Shown here: positions 4,938 through 5,118 of the stretch, one piece after another
How the letters are laid out: each line of letters starts with the position of its first letter
Numbering within the stretch: the stretch's first letter is position 1
NCBI GenBank assembly: GCA_018676385.1
Contig: JABHEX010000064.1
Coordinates: forward strand, 1-5,118
DNA from: Akkermansiaceae bacterium
GTDB taxonomy: Bacteria > Verrucomicrobiota > Verrucomicrobiia > Verrucomicrobiales > Akkermansiaceae
Direction: 5' to 3'
DNA length: 5,118 nucleotides
Made by a program: the position numbers and the translations under genes
The notes under the pieces: model-generated
Seen by the model: only the letters and a program-made list of their open reading frames with translations
The model's database searches: none
What the model was told of the DNA's origin: nothing

Positions 4938-4996
4938 GCCGAACGTCAAAGGTGACTCACGCGCGGTAGCGCGTTGAGTCCACCTGCTTGTTCGAC
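4938..4996 (-). repeat. Short attC site of the partial right-hand cassette
   Basis: GCCGAAC (4938-4944) and GTTCGAC (4990-4996) bound only 59 bases. The arms GGTGACTCACGCGC and GCGCGTTGAGTCCACC form a long hairpin around a GGTA loop. The right arm has an unpaired G and an unpaired A, the kind of extrahelical bases that let integron integrases choose one strand of a folded attC. It is the most compact and best paired site in the window. Confidence 0.92.
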
Positions 4997-5118
4997 CTAA
5001 GCTGTTCTCTTGCGCCGAGCTAGAAATCCTAACGCACCGAGCCCAATAAGAAGAGCTGTTTTAAGAGTGAACTCTTTGTTGCCCTCAGACTTAAATTTGG
5101 TGATAAAAAGCAGTGTAC
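4997..5118 (-). CDS. C-terminal end of a protein with a PEP-CTERM-like sorting tail (partial)
   Basis: An open frame enters from the right edge and ends at TAG (4997-4999), right beside the attC core. The 39 visible residues begin TLLFITKFKSEGNKEF and end with a hydrophobic helix ALLIGLGALGFLA followed by RRKR and TA. A C-terminal helix of this composition with an Arg-rich end is characteristic of PEP-CTERM-type sorting signals, which exosortase systems recognise to process surface proteins in Gram-negative bacteria. The defining Pro-Glu-Pro is not present; EFTLKT occupies that place. A simple C-terminal membrane anchor is the alternative. The rest of the gene is outside the window, so the function of the main domain is unknown. 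Confidence 0.66.
   Translation of the reverse strand, partial: TLLFITKFKSEGNKEFTLKTALLIGLGALGFLARRKRTA

Larger units (their letters stand above)
1..5118 (-). mobile_element. Integron gene-cassette array (internal segment)
   Basis: Eight sites of 59 to 129 bases, each bounded by an AAC-ending left core and a GTT-starting right core, separate single genes or a gene pair that all lie on the minus strand. Stop codons lie directly beside or within about 50 bases of the sites, and start codons mostly lie within 10 to 40 bases of the next site. This is the head-to-tail organisation of integron cassettes. Using the G^TT cleavage point read on the minus strand, the complete cassettes are about 11-682, 683-1238, 1239-2449, 2450-3031, 3032-3809, 3810-4251 and 4252-4943. 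No integrase gene or attI is present; from the reading direction they would be to the right of the window. Confidence 0.93.

Noticed and set aside
4926..4949. Upstream TTG start for the secreted protein
   Set aside because: It falls within the attC core outside or at the edge of the cassette and would displace the signal peptide.
1..5118. Integron integrase gene, attI site, tRNA or rRNA genes
   Set aside because: No frame resembling a tyrosine recombinase and no tRNA- or rRNA-like sequence was seen; the window is internal to the array.

Overview
The window is a stretch of a long integron gene-cassette array. It contains eight attC recombination sites, six complete cassettes between consecutive sites that have both boundaries in view, one more complete cassette only if the left-most site is counted (so cassettes 1-7), and fragments of one further cassette at each end. 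Every supported gene lies on the minus strand. Each attC, read on that strand, starts with RYYYAACAA-type bases and ends with ACGTT-type core bases, which is the normal attC polarity. The array is therefore read right to left, and attI, the integrase gene and the Pc promoter, if present, should lie beyond the right edge. No integrase gene is in the window.

Layout, in reading order from right to left. A partial cassette (4997-5118) encodes the C-terminus of a surface protein with a PEP-CTERM-like hydrophobic/Arg-rich tail. Cassette 7 (about 4252-4943) encodes a secreted protein of unknown function. Cassette 6 (3810-4251) encodes a 100-residue unknown protein. Cassette 5 (3032-3809) encodes a probable lipoprotein. 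Cassette 4 (2450-3031) encodes a small exported protein resembling a fragment of a beta-propeller. Cassette 3 (1239-2449) encodes an exported sialate O-acetylesterase-like protein whose expected catalytic residues look replaced, behind an unusually long leader. Cassette 2 (683-1238) encodes a zinc-ribbon protein with two membrane helices. Cassette 1 (11-682) encodes a ParE/RelE-type toxin with its antitoxin, with a strong promoter of its own. The first four bases begin the next cassette.

The genes do not form a pathway. They share their mode of mobility and, for most of them, an envelope or extracellular location: at least five of the eight protein genes outside the toxin-antitoxin pair's partner count carry signal peptides, membrane helices or a sorting-like tail. 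Most cassettes have almost no room for a promoter and presumably rely on read-through from Pc or from neighbours; the toxin-antitoxin cassette is the clear exception and may also help transcribe what lies to its left and stabilise the array.

The host cannot be fixed from the sequence. The esterase-like protein, the propeller-like fragment and the PEP-CTERM-like tail are reminiscent of Verrucomicrobiota and related Planctomycetota/Lentisphaerota bacteria, but this is a weak inference. The mixed attC types suggest an environmental chromosomal integron that has collected cassettes from several sources.
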